Positions 1 to 7,036 of a DNA stretch of 7,781 nt are shown here, one piece after another; the stretch's first letter is position 1; every line of letters starts with the position of its first letter. Source of the DNA: Myxococcales bacterium. Lineage in GTDB: Bacteria; Myxococcota; Bradymonadia; REDH01. The DNA lies in NCBI GenBank assembly GCA_018970625.1, contig JAGWVZ010000158.1, forward strand, positions 1 through 7,781. The letters are read 5' to 3'. The notes under the pieces were generated by a model. It was given only the letters and a program-made list of their open reading frames with translations, did not search any database and had not been told where the DNA came from. The translations under genes and the position numbers were made by a program.

Positions 1-546
1 GCTGAGCTCGAGGGCCTTGCGCTGTTCCAGTCCACGGGCTGCACGAGCTGCCATAGCGGCGCTGGTCTGGGTGGTTCGAGTTATCAGCGCATGGGGCTCA
101 TCGAAAATTACTTCGAGGATCGCGGCAACCTGACCGACGCTGACAACGGACGCTTCAACGTGACGCAAAATGAAGAAGACCGGCACAAGTTCAAGGTGCC
201 AATTCTTCGGAACATCACGCTCACGGCCCCGTACTTTCACGACGGCTCACACACTGACCTCGGCGAAGCGGTACGCACGATGGCGCGTTATCAGCTGGGC
301 AAGACCCTCACCGATGGCGAAGTGACGTCGATCGTGGCGTTCCTGGGCACCCTTGAGGGCGAAATGCCCACGTTGAACATACCGCCGCTTCCGGCTTCGC
401 GCTTTGCTGCCGCGCCGGCAGATGGCTCGGCGGCTCCCTCAGCAGGCTCGGGTGCGCCGGCCGATGGTTCAGCGGCCGCAGCGCCGGCCGAGGCTTCGGC
501 AAAACCCGACGAAGGCTCGGCGGCGATTCCGGCAGTCGCACCCTGA
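1..546 (+). CDS. Di-heme cytochrome c peroxidase (MauG/CcpA family), C-terminal part
   Basis: The reading frame is open from base 1, so the start and the first heme domain lie outside the window. A c-type heme site CTSCH is at window codons 14-18 (C14, C17, H18). It is followed by the family's usual C-terminal core: PILRN, then TAPYFHDGSH at about codons 75-84, then a Met at codon 94 in AVRTMARYQLG, the likely axial ligand of the second heme. The segment ending in IVAFLGTLEGEMP matches the normal end of bacterial CCPs. These periplasmic enzymes reduce hydrogen peroxide with electrons from small cytochromes or, in MauG relatives, oxidise protein residues; which applies here cannot be told. About 50 extra residues rich in Ala, Ser, Pro and Gly follow the domain. 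The family call is secure; substrate and full length are unknown. Confidence 0.88.
   Translation, partial: AELEGLALFQSTGCTSCHSGAGLGGSSYQRMGLIENYFEDRGNLTDADNGRFNVTQNEEDRHKFKVPILRNITLTAPYFHDGSHTDLGEAVRTMARYQLGKTLTDGEVTSIVAFLGTLEGEMPTLNIPPLPASRFAAAPADGSAAPSAGSGAPADGSAAAAPAEASAKPDEGSAAIPAVAP
412..525 (+). repeat. In-frame degenerate Ala/Ser/Gly tail repeat in the peroxidase gene
   Basis: The octapeptide APADGSAA is encoded at 412-435 and again at 454-477, a 42-base (14-codon) offset, with most bases identical. A diverged copy, APAEASA, begins at 481, and PDEGSAA begins at 505. This is a low-complexity, probably disordered C-terminal extension made by in-frame duplication. It lies after the last conserved residue of the peroxidase fold. 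Confidence 0.7.
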
Positions 547-752
547 AGCGGGCCTGAGTCCGCTGTCCCGGCTGCTGTTTGCGACTCGCGCGCAACGCGG
601 CGTACGTGGGCAGCGCCCAAGGCTCCAGACAACCCAGCGTCAGGGGCGTCAGCGCCGCGTCATTGACGGGAGCGGCGCGAGTCGGGCACCATGCCGACCT
701 GCGCCGTACCGTTCGGTGCAGCGCTCGCCTTCCCCATCAGCCCCGTTTGGTC
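547..752 (+). other. Intergenic region between peroxidase gene and tldD
   Basis: These 206 bases carry no gene I can support. The frame leading into tldD is open back to an ATG at 579, but the residues it encodes are Arg/Ser-rich and unlike TldD. A small inverted repeat, AGCGG (547-551) with CCGCT (560-564), directly follows the peroxidase stop codon but has no T-tract, so it is at best a weak terminator. A TTGACG box at 663-668 with CACCAT at 687-692 (18-base spacing) is a weak promoter candidate for tldD. Confidence 0.4.
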
Positions 753-2228
753 ATGCGCGACATTTGCGCTGCGGCTGTATCTGCCGCCCTGGACTTTGGC
801 GCGTCGTACGCCGACGCCCGAATTGTGTTGAGCCATAGTCGTCAGCTTGCATCTCGTAATGGGCTGCTGGCGCAAATGGATGACGAGGTCACGGCCGGCA
901 TCGGCATTCGGGTGCTCGTTGGTGGCGCCTGGGGATTCGCCTCGGCGTCGGGCACCACGTTGGATGTCGCGTCGGACACAGCCTGGCGCGCGACCGAGGT
1001 GGCCCGAGCGTCTGCGCTGGTACAACGCCGCCCTGTCAGCCTTCCAGCGGTAACGCCAGTCACCGGGACGTGGCGAACGCCGGTTCAAACGGATCCCTTC
1101 TCGGTCGGGTTGGCCGAGATCGTGGAGTATCTGCGTAGCGCCGAGGCCGGCATGCGAGTGGACCCGCGCGTTCGGGTATCGTCGGCCATGACCACGGCTC
1201 GACGGCAGAACGTCTGGCTGGTGACCTCGGAAGGTACTGATATCGAACAGGAATTCACGTGGACTGGCGCAGGACTGAGCGCGGTCGCCACAAACGGCGA
1301 CGATGCGCAGGTGCGTTCTTTCCCCAACTCTTTTGGTGGACAGACGCAGGGTGGCGGTTGGGAGGTGGTCCAGAATCTGAATCTGCTGGCGCGCTGCGAT
1401 CAGGTGGGTTGGGAAGCGGTCGAGCTGTTGTCGGCCGACGAGTGCCCGCGCGAACGCACACAATTGATTCTGGATACGACGCAGCTGGCGTTGCAGATTC
1501 ATGAGTCCATCGGGCATGCTGCCGAGCTGGACCGGGTGTACGGTCATGAGGCCGCGTTCGCAGGAGGAACGTACCTTGGTGACGATCGTCTGGGTACGTT
1601 TCAGGTGGGCTCCGAGCACGTGAACATCTCGGCTGACGCGACGCTGGACGGCGCGCTGGGCACATTCGGCTGGGACGATGAAGGTGTGGCGGCGCAACGT
1701 TGGATGCTGGTCGAGCAGGGTCGCTTCACCGGCTACCTGGATTCGCGCGAGACGGCGGCACGGCTGGGCCAAACCCATGCCGCCCAGGGAGCGCCCCACG
1801 GAGCGTGCCGCTCGGCGGGTTATCACCGCCTGCCGCTGGTACGCATGGTGAATGTGTCTCTGGAGCCGGGTAACGCCGGGACGCTGGAAGACCTGATTCG
1901 GAACACCGAGCGCGGTATTTATATGGAGACCAACAGCAGCTGGTCGATTGATGACCGTCGGTATAATTTCCAGTTTGGTTGCGAGCGCGGATATTTAATT
2001 GAAAATGGCGTTCGGGTGAAACTGCTGAAAAACCCGAGTTATGCGGGAATCAGTCCACAATTCTGGAATTCCTGCGATGCGGTGTGCGATGCATCGGAGT
2101 TTCGTCTGTGGGGTCTGACAAATTGTGGCAAAGGTCAGCCGGCTCAATTGATGGCCATGAGTCATGGTTCTTCGCCGGCCCGCTTTCGGGACATTGAGGT
2201 CGGTGTAAGCCGCCGTGGAGGTCGTTGA
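753..2228 (+). CDS. tldD: TldD-type zinc metalloprotease (TldD/PmbA family)
   Basis: This encodes 491 residues, close to the roughly 480 of known TldD proteins. The zinc motif HExxxH is HESIGH at residues 250-255, within HESIGHAAELDRVYG. The third zinc ligand of the family is a C-terminal Cys, here C458 in LTNCGKGQP. Other family blocks are intact: GSEHVNI, WDDEGVAAQ, YLDSRETAARLG, LVRMVN and GYLIENG. TldD is the catalytic subunit of the TldD/TldE cytosolic protease, which cleaves unfolded peptides and is known to act on microcin B17 precursor and CcdA. I chose the ATG at 753 because MRDICAAAV begins the conserved region; the frame upstream is not TldD-like. No strong ribosome binding site precedes it, so the start could shift slightly. 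The stop overlaps the next gene's start, as expected for subunits of one complex. Confidence 0.93.
   Translation: MRDICAAAVSAALDFGASYADARIVLSHSRQLASRNGLLAQMDDEVTAGIGIRVLVGGAWGFASASGTTLDVASDTAWRATEVARASALVQRRPVSLPAVTPVTGTWRTPVQTDPFSVGLAEIVEYLRSAEAGMRVDPRVRVSSAMTTARRQNVWLVTSEGTDIEQEFTWTGAGLSAVATNGDDAQVRSFPNSFGGQTQGGGWEVVQNLNLLARCDQVGWEAVELLSADECPRERTQLILDTTQLALQIHESIGHAAELDRVYGHEAAFAGGTYLGDDRLGTFQVGSEHVNISADATLDGALGTFGWDDEGVAAQRWMLVEQGRFTGYLDSRETAARLGQTHAAQGAPHGACRSAGYHRLPLVRMVNVSLEPGNAGTLEDLIRNTERGIYMETNSSWSIDDRRYNFQFGCERGYLIENGVRVKLLKNPSYAGISPQFWNSCDAVCDASEFRLWGLTNCGKGQPAQLMAMSHGSSPARFRDIEVGVSRRGGR
2217..2221 (+). promoter_or_regulatory. Ribosome binding site of tldE, inside the tldD 3' end
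   Basis: GGAGG lies 6 bases before the ATG at 2228. The tldD stop and tldE start share one base in TGATG (2226-2230). This favours the ATG at 2228 over the TTG at 2225 and implies translational coupling of the two subunits. Confidence 0.8.
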
Positions 2229-3622
2229 TGAACCTTCGAACCGAAGAAATCATCGCCCGCATTGAGAGCGCGCTACGGCATGCCTCGCACGAGGAGTGCG
2301 AGCTGGTGTTGCAGGGAGGCCGCACCAGTCTGACCCGATTCGCGGAAGGCGAAATTCATCAGAATGTGGAAGAATCGCGGCTGCAGCTTCGGGCGCGGGT
2401 GTGCCAGACGACGTGGAGCGCGTCGCCTCGCGTGCGCATGGGTTCGGGTGCCACGACCGATTTATCGGATCAGGGCATCGCGACTGCGCTCGACAAGGCA
2501 GCAGAGTTGGCCTCGTTTGCCCCCGAGCGCGAAGAATATCCGGGGCTGGCCCCGCCGGGCGCAGCAGCGGGTGGCAGTTCGGTGCCCTATACCGGGCATC
2601 ATGACAGGGCGACGGCCGAATCCGACGCCGGTTTTCGAGCCAACGAGGTGGCGCGGGCGATTCTTCCGGCGATGCGGATGGGATACTCTGCGGCGGGATA
2701 TTATCGCATTGTGGAGGGTGGTTTCGGCGAATATGGCAATCCGCAGACCATTGCGGTGGGCAATTCCATTGGCGTTCGACAGGTATATGTCCCCACGACG
2801 GTGGATATGATGTGCTCGGTAAGCACGCCGGGCGGCGGCACGGGATGGGCGGTGGCGTGGGGCGTTTCACGCGATCACATCGATGCCGAAGCGGTCGGGC
2901 GAACTGCGTACGAAAAGGCGCGCGCGTCGGAACGGCCCGTCATGCTGGCACCGGGCGACTATCGGGTGCTGCTTGAACCGGCCGCCGTGGCTGAACTGAT
3001 TCGTTTTCTGATTCCCAGTTTCAGTTTGCGGGCAGTACGCGAACAGCGCTCGATTTTTCATTCGCGCTGGGGTGGACGTATGGCCGCCGAGCTGGTTCAC
3101 CTGACAGCCAACCCGCATCACGAGCTGCTGCGGTTGCGCCCGTTCGATGATGAGGGTCTGGAGAGCATGACACTGCCCCTGCTCGAGGCCGGCTTTCACC
3201 GGGAATTAACGGTGGGCTGGACCGAGGCACGTGCGCTGCAGAGGCCGTCAAACGGATATAGCCCGTTGCAACCGTCGGCCGCTGACGCGGTTCCGAGAGG
3301 GCTGGTGCTGAGTGGCGGTCAGGGAACGGTGGACGACCTGCAGCGTCGACATCCTCACTGCCTGCGCATTACACGGTTGTGGTACAACCGGTTTGTAAAT
3401 CCTTTGCTGACGACAGTAACCGGTATGACCCGGGATGGGTTTTTCGAAATGCGAGGTGCTGACATCTATCGGGCGCTGGTCAATATGCGATACAACGTCA
3501 ACGTATTCGAGCTGTTGAACCAGACGCTGGATATGTCCGAGGGTGTTCGCATGGGAGACACGGTGGTACCGGCGCTGGTATGTGATGGATTTACGCTGAG
3601 TAGCAGCACCGTGAGCACATGA
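2228..3622 (+). CDS. tldE: TldE/PmbA-type partner subunit of TldD
   Basis: This encodes 464 residues, the usual length for PmbA/TldE. It has the TldD/PmbA fold but no HExxxH motif, as expected for the partner that does not bind zinc. Family landmarks are VLLEPAAVAEL near 247-257, PFDDEG at 305-310, the ITRLWYNR block near 381-388, VTGMTRDG at 397-404, and a closing VVPAL with SSSTVST at the C-terminus. The FDDEG and TGMTRDG blocks are typical of family members that sit beside a TldD. TldE joins TldD in a heterocomplex that encloses the active site. Translation probably depends on coupling to tldD through the TGATG overlap and an internal GGAGG. Its own stop overlaps the next start by four bases (ATGA at 3619-3622), tying the following lipoprotein to the same transcript. 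The family is certain; the substrate is not known. Confidence 0.92.
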   Translation: MNLRTEEIIARIESALRHASHEECELVLQGGRTSLTRFAEGEIHQNVEESRLQLRARVCQTTWSASPRVRMGSGATTDLSDQGIATALDKAAELASFAPEREEYPGLAPPGAAAGGSSVPYTGHHDRATAESDAGFRANEVARAILPAMRMGYSAAGYYRIVEGGFGEYGNPQTIAVGNSIGVRQVYVPTTVDMMCSVSTPGGGTGWAVAWGVSRDHIDAEAVGRTAYEKARASERPVMLAPGDYRVLLEPAAVAELIRFLIPSFSLRAVREQRSIFHSRWGGRMAAELVHLTANPHHELLRLRPFDDEGLESMTLPLLEAGFHRELTVGWTEARALQRPSNGYSPLQPSAADAVPRGLVLSGGQGTVDDLQRRHPHCLRITRLWYNRFVNPLLTTVTGMTRDGFFEMRGADIYRALVNMRYNVNVFELLNQTLDMSEGVRMGDTVVPALVCDGFTLSSSTVST

Positions 3623-3867
3623 GGCGACGAGAGTTTTTAAGCCTGGCGCTCGCGGTACCCGTCACAGGCTGGGGCGTCGCGGCGTGCGCGGTCTCTCGAT
3701 CGCAACGAGGCGAAGAGCTGGCCACCGACGTACCAACCGCTCTGGAGGCACGTTATTCTGACCCGCCTGGCGAGGATGTCATTCAGGGCGTCGCTGATAC
3801 ACCGTCTCCCGCCTGGCACCTGGTTTATGCGTCCATGCCCCAGCCCGGAGAGCGCCTTGTTTGGTGA
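3619..3867 (+). CDS. Short Tat-type lipoprotein, possibly the 5' part of a frameshifted gene
   Basis: This 82-residue frame starts at an ATG overlapping the tldE stop (ATGA). The N-terminus has a twin-arginine-like RRxFL pattern (R3, R4, F6, L7), a hydrophobic stretch, and a lipobox VAAC with Cys at residue 23. Export and lipid anchoring are therefore likely; the Tat route is an inference. The mature part is only about 60 residues and has no domain I recognise. It stops at the TGA at 3865-3867, just where the +1 frame becomes protein-like. If base 3862 (one T of GTTTGG) were extra, residues 1-81 would join the downstream frame as a 233-residue lipoprotein. Otherwise it is a genuine small lipoprotein. 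The signal region is well supported; the C-terminus is uncertain. Confidence 0.6.
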   Translation: MRRREFLSLALAVPVTGWGVAACAVSRSQRGEELATDVPTALEARYSDPPGEDVIQGVADTPSPAWHLVYASMPQPGERLVW

Positions 3868-3874
3868 ATTCAGC

Positions 3875-4321
3875 GTGCAACGACGCAACAGTAAGGCCAT
3901 TGCGACCGCCCTGCTGCTGACGGGGGCCTTGATATTTCTTCGCTTCGGCGAGTGTGGAAAATCGCGAGACCTCGCGTTTGCCACTGCGGATCTGGCGTTG
4001 TGCAAGTGGTTCAACGGCGACGCCGCAGGTGCAGCGGAAGAGGCGCGTAATGCGCTGCGGCTATCGCCCGATACCGGCTGGCTGGCCTTTGTTTATCGGG
4101 TGACATTGAGCCCGGAGACAGCCCCTGGCCCTTTTCACGAGGCCGATGAAATGCTGGAACATTTTCGCGGTCATCGCGGATTTACGGGGAGCGACGCTGC
4201 GAAGGACGCGATTCCGATGCTGATTCGGGACCACGCGCAGAGCGACGTGTCGGAGAGCCGGGCGATGGGGTGGAACCGTGTCGCGGATCGCCTTGCCACC
4301 TGCCCTGCCACCGCTCCCTGA
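3875..4321 (+). CDS. TPR-like protein with N-terminal hydrophobic segment (own gene or 3' part of the lipoprotein gene)
   Basis: From a GTG at 3875 this frame gives 148 residues. A short basic segment (QRRNSK) leads into a hydrophobic run (AIATALLLTGALIFL) that could be a signal anchor or the first helix of a repeat. The next part, about residues 24-60 (RDLAFATADLALCKW, NGD, AAEEARNAL, RLSPD), fits one tetratricopeptide repeat; such helical pairs mediate protein contacts. The remainder is unrecognised. GGTGA at 3863-3867, about 7 bases before the GTG, is a modest ribosome binding site and overlaps the preceding stop. The frame stays open upstream, with ATGs at 3827 and 3776, but residues encoded before 3863 look out of frame (Arg/Pro/Ser-rich). 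It is therefore either a coupled fourth gene of the tldD set or the remainder of the lipoprotein after a one-base frameshift. Confidence 0.55.
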   Translation: MQRRNSKAIATALLLTGALIFLRFGECGKSRDLAFATADLALCKWFNGDAAGAAEEARNALRLSPDTGWLAFVYRVTLSPETAPGPFHEADEMLEHFRGHRGFTGSDAAKDAIPMLIRDHAQSDVSESRAMGWNRVADRLATCPATAP

Positions 4322-4357
4322 CCATGGACTGCGGCGGGCCGCACGCGATGCAGCCGT
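4322..4357. other. Short convergent intergenic gap
   Basis: The two transcription units meet here with 36 bases between stop codons. The only structure is a small GCGG/CCGC hairpin (4331-4342, four-base loop) without a T-tract on either side. I see no convincing terminator, so read-through or factor-dependent termination is possible. Confidence 0.4.
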
Positions 4358-5614
4358 TCAGGGTTCGGAATGATTCACCTGCAGCGCCTGTCGGGCTTGC
4401 TGTGCAGGAATCTCAATAAAGGCCCGATGAAGCGCGCGACAGGCGTCGTCGACCTGGTCCAGCGAGACCACCGCGATCACCGCATCGCGCGAGAGATGAA
4501 TGGCCACAGGCAGGATATGCGTCTCGGCAAGAGCCCGCAGGGCAAATGGAATCACGGCTGGCCAGGTGCCCGCGCCGAGTCCGACCGCCGACGCAGTGCC
4601 CACGCTCTGACGAACGGTGACTCGTCCGCCAGCGACCTCCTGAATGGCAGCCACAAGTCCGCCAGGGTCAGCTTCATTCTCGGTCGCCAGCAGAAGCTCG
4701 AGGGTACTGTTGGTGCGATGGGCAAAGGCGATGGAGGTGTGCTCGATGAGCTTCATGACGGCCAGCTCTTCGTCCATGTTACCGGCGACCAGATCCAGCG
4801 TCACATGAAGCCGATGGCGCGAACCAGCGACGCCGTGCACCCCGAACCCTGCTTCGCGTGCCGCCGCATCTTCGAGCATGCCATCGACGCGTCGAATGAC
4901 GGTGTGGCCTGACTGATCAAAGGTAGACCGGGCGTAGATGGCAATCTGGCGGCGGCGGGCAAATTCGACCGCCTGCGCATTCAGCACCCGGGCCCCCTGC
5001 CGGGCGAGCTCCTGCATTTCTTCGTAACTGATCTCGTCGAGGCGCTGAGCAGACTCGACCACGCGCGGGTCAGCAGACCAGACGCCGGGAACATCGCTAT
5101 AAATGTCGCATGCCTCGGCGGACAGCGCCGCCGCGAGCGCGACCGCTGTTGTGTCGGAGCCGCCTCGCCCGAGAGTCGTTATTTCGCGGCGATAGCTGGT
5201 GCCCTGATAACCGGCAACAATGACAATCTTGTCGCGTGCCAGCTCGTCCTGAATTCTGAACGGTCGGACATCAATAATGCGTGCCGCAAAATGGTGGTCA
5301 TTTGTCAGAATTCCGACCTGACTGCCGGTGAATGAGATGGCATTTTCACCCAGGGCGGCAATCGCGGTGCTGAGCAAAGCCATCGATATTCGCTCACCCA
5401 CGGAGAGCAGCATATCGAGCTCACGCCGGGGCGGGTCGCTGCTGACCTGCCGTGCAAGCGCGAGGAGCTCATTGGTGGTGTTTCCCATGGCCGAGACCAC
5501 CACAACCACGGCAAATCCCTGCCGACGGGTGGCGACAATGCGCTCGGCGATCGCCTGAATCTTTTCGACGGTGGCAACCGAGGAGCCTCCATATTTCTGC
5601 ACAATAATGCGCAC
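4358..5614 (-). CDS. lysC: Aspartate kinase with divergent ACT regulatory domains
   Basis: This 418-residue protein phosphorylates aspartate to 4-aspartyl phosphate, the first step to lysine, diaminopimelate, threonine and methionine. The catalytic domain is well kept: KYGGSSVA at 7-14, SAMGNTT at 41-47, GERIS at 73-77, [19 protein letters not shown] at 146-164, the nucleotide region [11 protein letters not shown] at 174-184, and LNAQAVEFA at 211-219. The length suits a monofunctional enzyme with two C-terminal ACT domains (about 257-400). Those domains are diverged: the usual motif near ISTSEI is replaced by IHLSRDAVI at 372-380, and the first ACT core lacks the usual PG turn. Feedback inhibition by lysine or threonine may therefore be changed or absent. 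The start is GTG (5614-5612), supported by GGAG six bases upstream and by the [11 protein letters not shown]-terminus. It lies 42 bases downstream of the Mur ligase gene on the same strand. Confidence 0.93.
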   Translation of the reverse strand: MRIIVQKYGGSSVATVEKIQAIAERIVATRRQGFAVVVVVSAMGNTTNELLALARQVSSDPPRRELDMLLSVGERISMALLSTAIAALGENAISFTGSQVGILTNDHHFAARIIDVRPFRIQDELARDKIVIVAGYQGTSYRREITTLGRGGSDTTAVALAAALSAEACDIYSDVPGVWSADPRVVESAQRLDEISYEEMQELARQGARVLNAQAVEFARRRQIAIYARSTFDQSGHTVIRRVDGMLEDAAAREAGFGVHGVAGSRHRLHVTLDLVAGNMDEELAVMKLIEHTSIAFAHRTNSTLELLLATENEADPGGLVAAIQEVAGGRVTVRQSVGTASAVGLGAGTWPAVIPFALRALAETHILPVAIHLSRDAVIAVVSLDQVDDACRALHRAFIEIPAQQARQALQVNHSEP

Positions 5615-5620
5615 AATAAA

Positions 5621-5624
5621 CTCC
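5621..5624 (-). promoter_or_regulatory. Ribosome binding site of the aspartate kinase gene
   Basis: On the minus strand GGAG lies 6 bases before a GTG codon (5614-5612). It fixes that GTG as the start. The 42-base gap to the upstream Mur ligase gene leaves no room for a lysine riboswitch. Confidence 0.7.
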
Positions 5625-5656
5625 GAAGAAAAGTGCAGGCCTGACGAAGAATCAGT

Positions 5657-7036
5657 TTACGAAGGGCTGGGCTCGATGCTGTCAGCCCATGCGTCGGCCA
5701 TGGCAAAGAAGTCATCGCCCCCAAAGAAAATAACCTGGTCACCCGGCACCACAACCGAGCGAAGCCAGTCGACAATATGATTCTGGTCGGGGATGTGTTT
5801 TACAAGCAACCCACCGTCCTGCAGCAGCCGAACGACGAATTCGGTATCAACACCCGGGATCGGGTCTTCGTTGGCGGCGTACATGGTGGTGATGACCACG
5901 GTGTCGGAGCCTTTGAATGCCGTGGCATATTCTTCGCGCAGGTAATTGGTGAGGGTGTACCGATAGGGTTTAAATACCGAATAAACCTTTCCATGAGCGA
6001 GGTCGCGTGCACTCTCCAGCACTTTTCGAATCGCGGTGGGGTGCGAATTATAGTCTTTGACGAGGGTAATTCCGCCGGCCTGCCGAATGGTGAACCGATT
6101 TTCGAGCCCCCGACATGCTGCGAGTCCCCGACGCATGGACTCGACAGGCACACCGAGACGATGCGCCACGGCGATGGCGCCCATGGCGTTGACGATGTTG
6201 TATCGTCCTGCGAGGGGCAGCGTGAAAATACCGAGCGATTCGCCCCGCGCAAACGCTTCGAATTTCAGGGGAAGCTGTGAGGTGTCCACCGCCCTGCCCT
6301 TGTAATCGACATCGGTTTCCACGCCATAGGTGGTCGCGGGCTTGTTGACCATGGTGAGCAGACGGCGATTTCCGGGGCAGTCACCATTCACGTACAGATG
6401 TTTCAGCGCGGGGCCCTGATTGACCACCTCGGCCATGGATTCGATGATGTGGTCCAGGTCGCGGTAATAATTGAGGTGGTCTGCTTCGAGGAAATTACAG
6501 ACGAGGTCGTTGACGGGGACATTGGCATGCGAGCCGTCGGACTCATCGACTTCCACCACCATCCATGTGCCGCTGCCAGCCCGGGCGTTGGTCTGAAACT
6601 GGGTAAGGAAGCCGCCGATGATAAAGCCGGGCTGTTGGTGGTCAGCGTCGAGAATGCTGGCGACCATGGCCGAAATCGTTCCCTTTCCGTGGGTGCCTGT
6701 GACGCCCACACTGCGGTACTGGCTGACGAACCAGGCGAGGAGCTCACTGCGGTGCAGGATGGGCAGGTGACGGCGCTGCGCTTCCACAAGCTCCACGTTA
6801 TGCGGCGGAATGGCTGTAGAGACAACGACCCGGTCAACGCCGTCGAGGTGTTCAGGTCGGTGACCGATGTAAACGGTAGCGCCCTCGTTTCGCATGCCGA
6901 TGGTCAGTCTTGACTCGCGAACGTCGGAACCGGAGACCCTGAATCCCATGCCGAGCGCAATTCTGGCCACCGCTGAGACGCCAATGCCGCCGATGCCAAG
7001 AAAGTGAAGCGAAGAACCGGGAGCGATGGGATCCAT
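5657..7036 (-). CDS. MurC-like Mur ligase (UDP-N-acetylmuramate--amino acid ligase family)
   Basis: This 459-residue protein has the three-domain Mur ligase layout: a UDP-sugar-binding Rossmann start (HFLGIGGIGVSAVAR at 11-25, VSGSD at 34-38), a central ATPase with P-loop GTHGKGT (114-120) and EVDESDGSH (162-170), and a C-terminal domain with ENRF (312-315), FKPYRYTLTNYL (355-366) and NEDPIPGV (389-396). ESDGS and EDPIPGV fit MurC, which joins L-Ala to UDP-MurNAc in the cytoplasm, better than Mpl, whose hallmark is DEYDTAFFD. Three places depart from MurC: GKG for GKT in the P-loop, KDYNSHP (327-333) for the usual DDYxHHP, and FFGGDD (437-442) where MurC has a GAGNI-type motif. It is therefore a divergent MurC or a paralogue with another substrate. 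The ATG at 7036 precedes the conserved start and lacks a strong ribosome binding site. Aspartate kinase follows on the same strand. Confidence 0.85.
   Translation of the reverse strand: MDPIAPGSSLHFLGIGGIGVSAVARIALGMGFRVSGSDVRESRLTIGMRNEGATVYIGHRPEHLDGVDRVVVSTAIPPHNVELVEAQRRHLPILHRSELLAWFVSQYRSVGVTGTHGKGTISAMVASILDADHQQPGFIIGGFLTQFQTNARAGSGTWMVVEVDESDGSHANVPVNDLVCNFLEADHLNYYRDLDHIIESMAEVVNQGPALKHLYVNGDCPGNRRLLTMVNKPATTYGVETDVDYKGRAVDTSQLPLKFEAFARGESLGIFTLPLAGRYNIVNAMGAIAVAHRLGVPVESMRRGLAACRGLENRFTIRQAGGITLVKDYNSHPTAIRKVLESARDLAHGKVYSVFKPYRYTLTNYLREEYATAFKGSDTVVITTMYAANEDPIPGVDTEFVVRLLQDGGLLVKHIPDQNHIVDWLRSVVVPGDQVIFFGGDDFFAMADAWADSIEPSPS

Noticed and set aside
579..752. Longer tldD start at ATG 579, adding 58 residues
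   Set aside because: The added residues are Arg/Ser-rich, have no TldD similarity, and would make the protein longer than the family; the conserved region begins at ATG 753.
547..752. Small RiPP precursor gene that TldD/TldE might process
   Set aside because: No short frame with a ribosome binding site and leader/core pattern stands out here or in the other gaps.
291..838. Overlapping frames on both strands across the peroxidase tail and the following gap
   Set aside because: They arise from the Ala/Pro-rich repetitive GC-rich DNA and read as low-complexity or Arg-rich sequence without family features.
660..1826. Open 388-residue frame on the minus strand opposite tldD
   Set aside because: It is an antisense shadow in GC-rich DNA: rich in Arg, with no recognisable motif, lying opposite a clearly conserved gene.
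4331..4342. GCGG/CCGC hairpin as a bidirectional terminator between the convergent units
   Set aside because: The stem is only four base pairs and no T-tract follows on either strand.
5615..5656. Lysine riboswitch or attenuator before the aspartate kinase
   Set aside because: There are only 42 bases, far too few for a lysine riboswitch; only an 8-base CAGGCCTG palindrome (5636-5643) is present.
6398..6913. 171-residue plus-strand frame opposite the Mur ligase gene
   Set aside because: It is the complement of well-conserved Mur ligase codons and has no domain of its own.
5657..7036. Calling the Mur ligase Mpl (tripeptide recycling ligase)
   Set aside because: The Mpl hallmark EADEYDTAFFD is absent; ESDGS and EDPIPGV are MurC-type. 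Mpl stays a less likely alternative because of the divergence.
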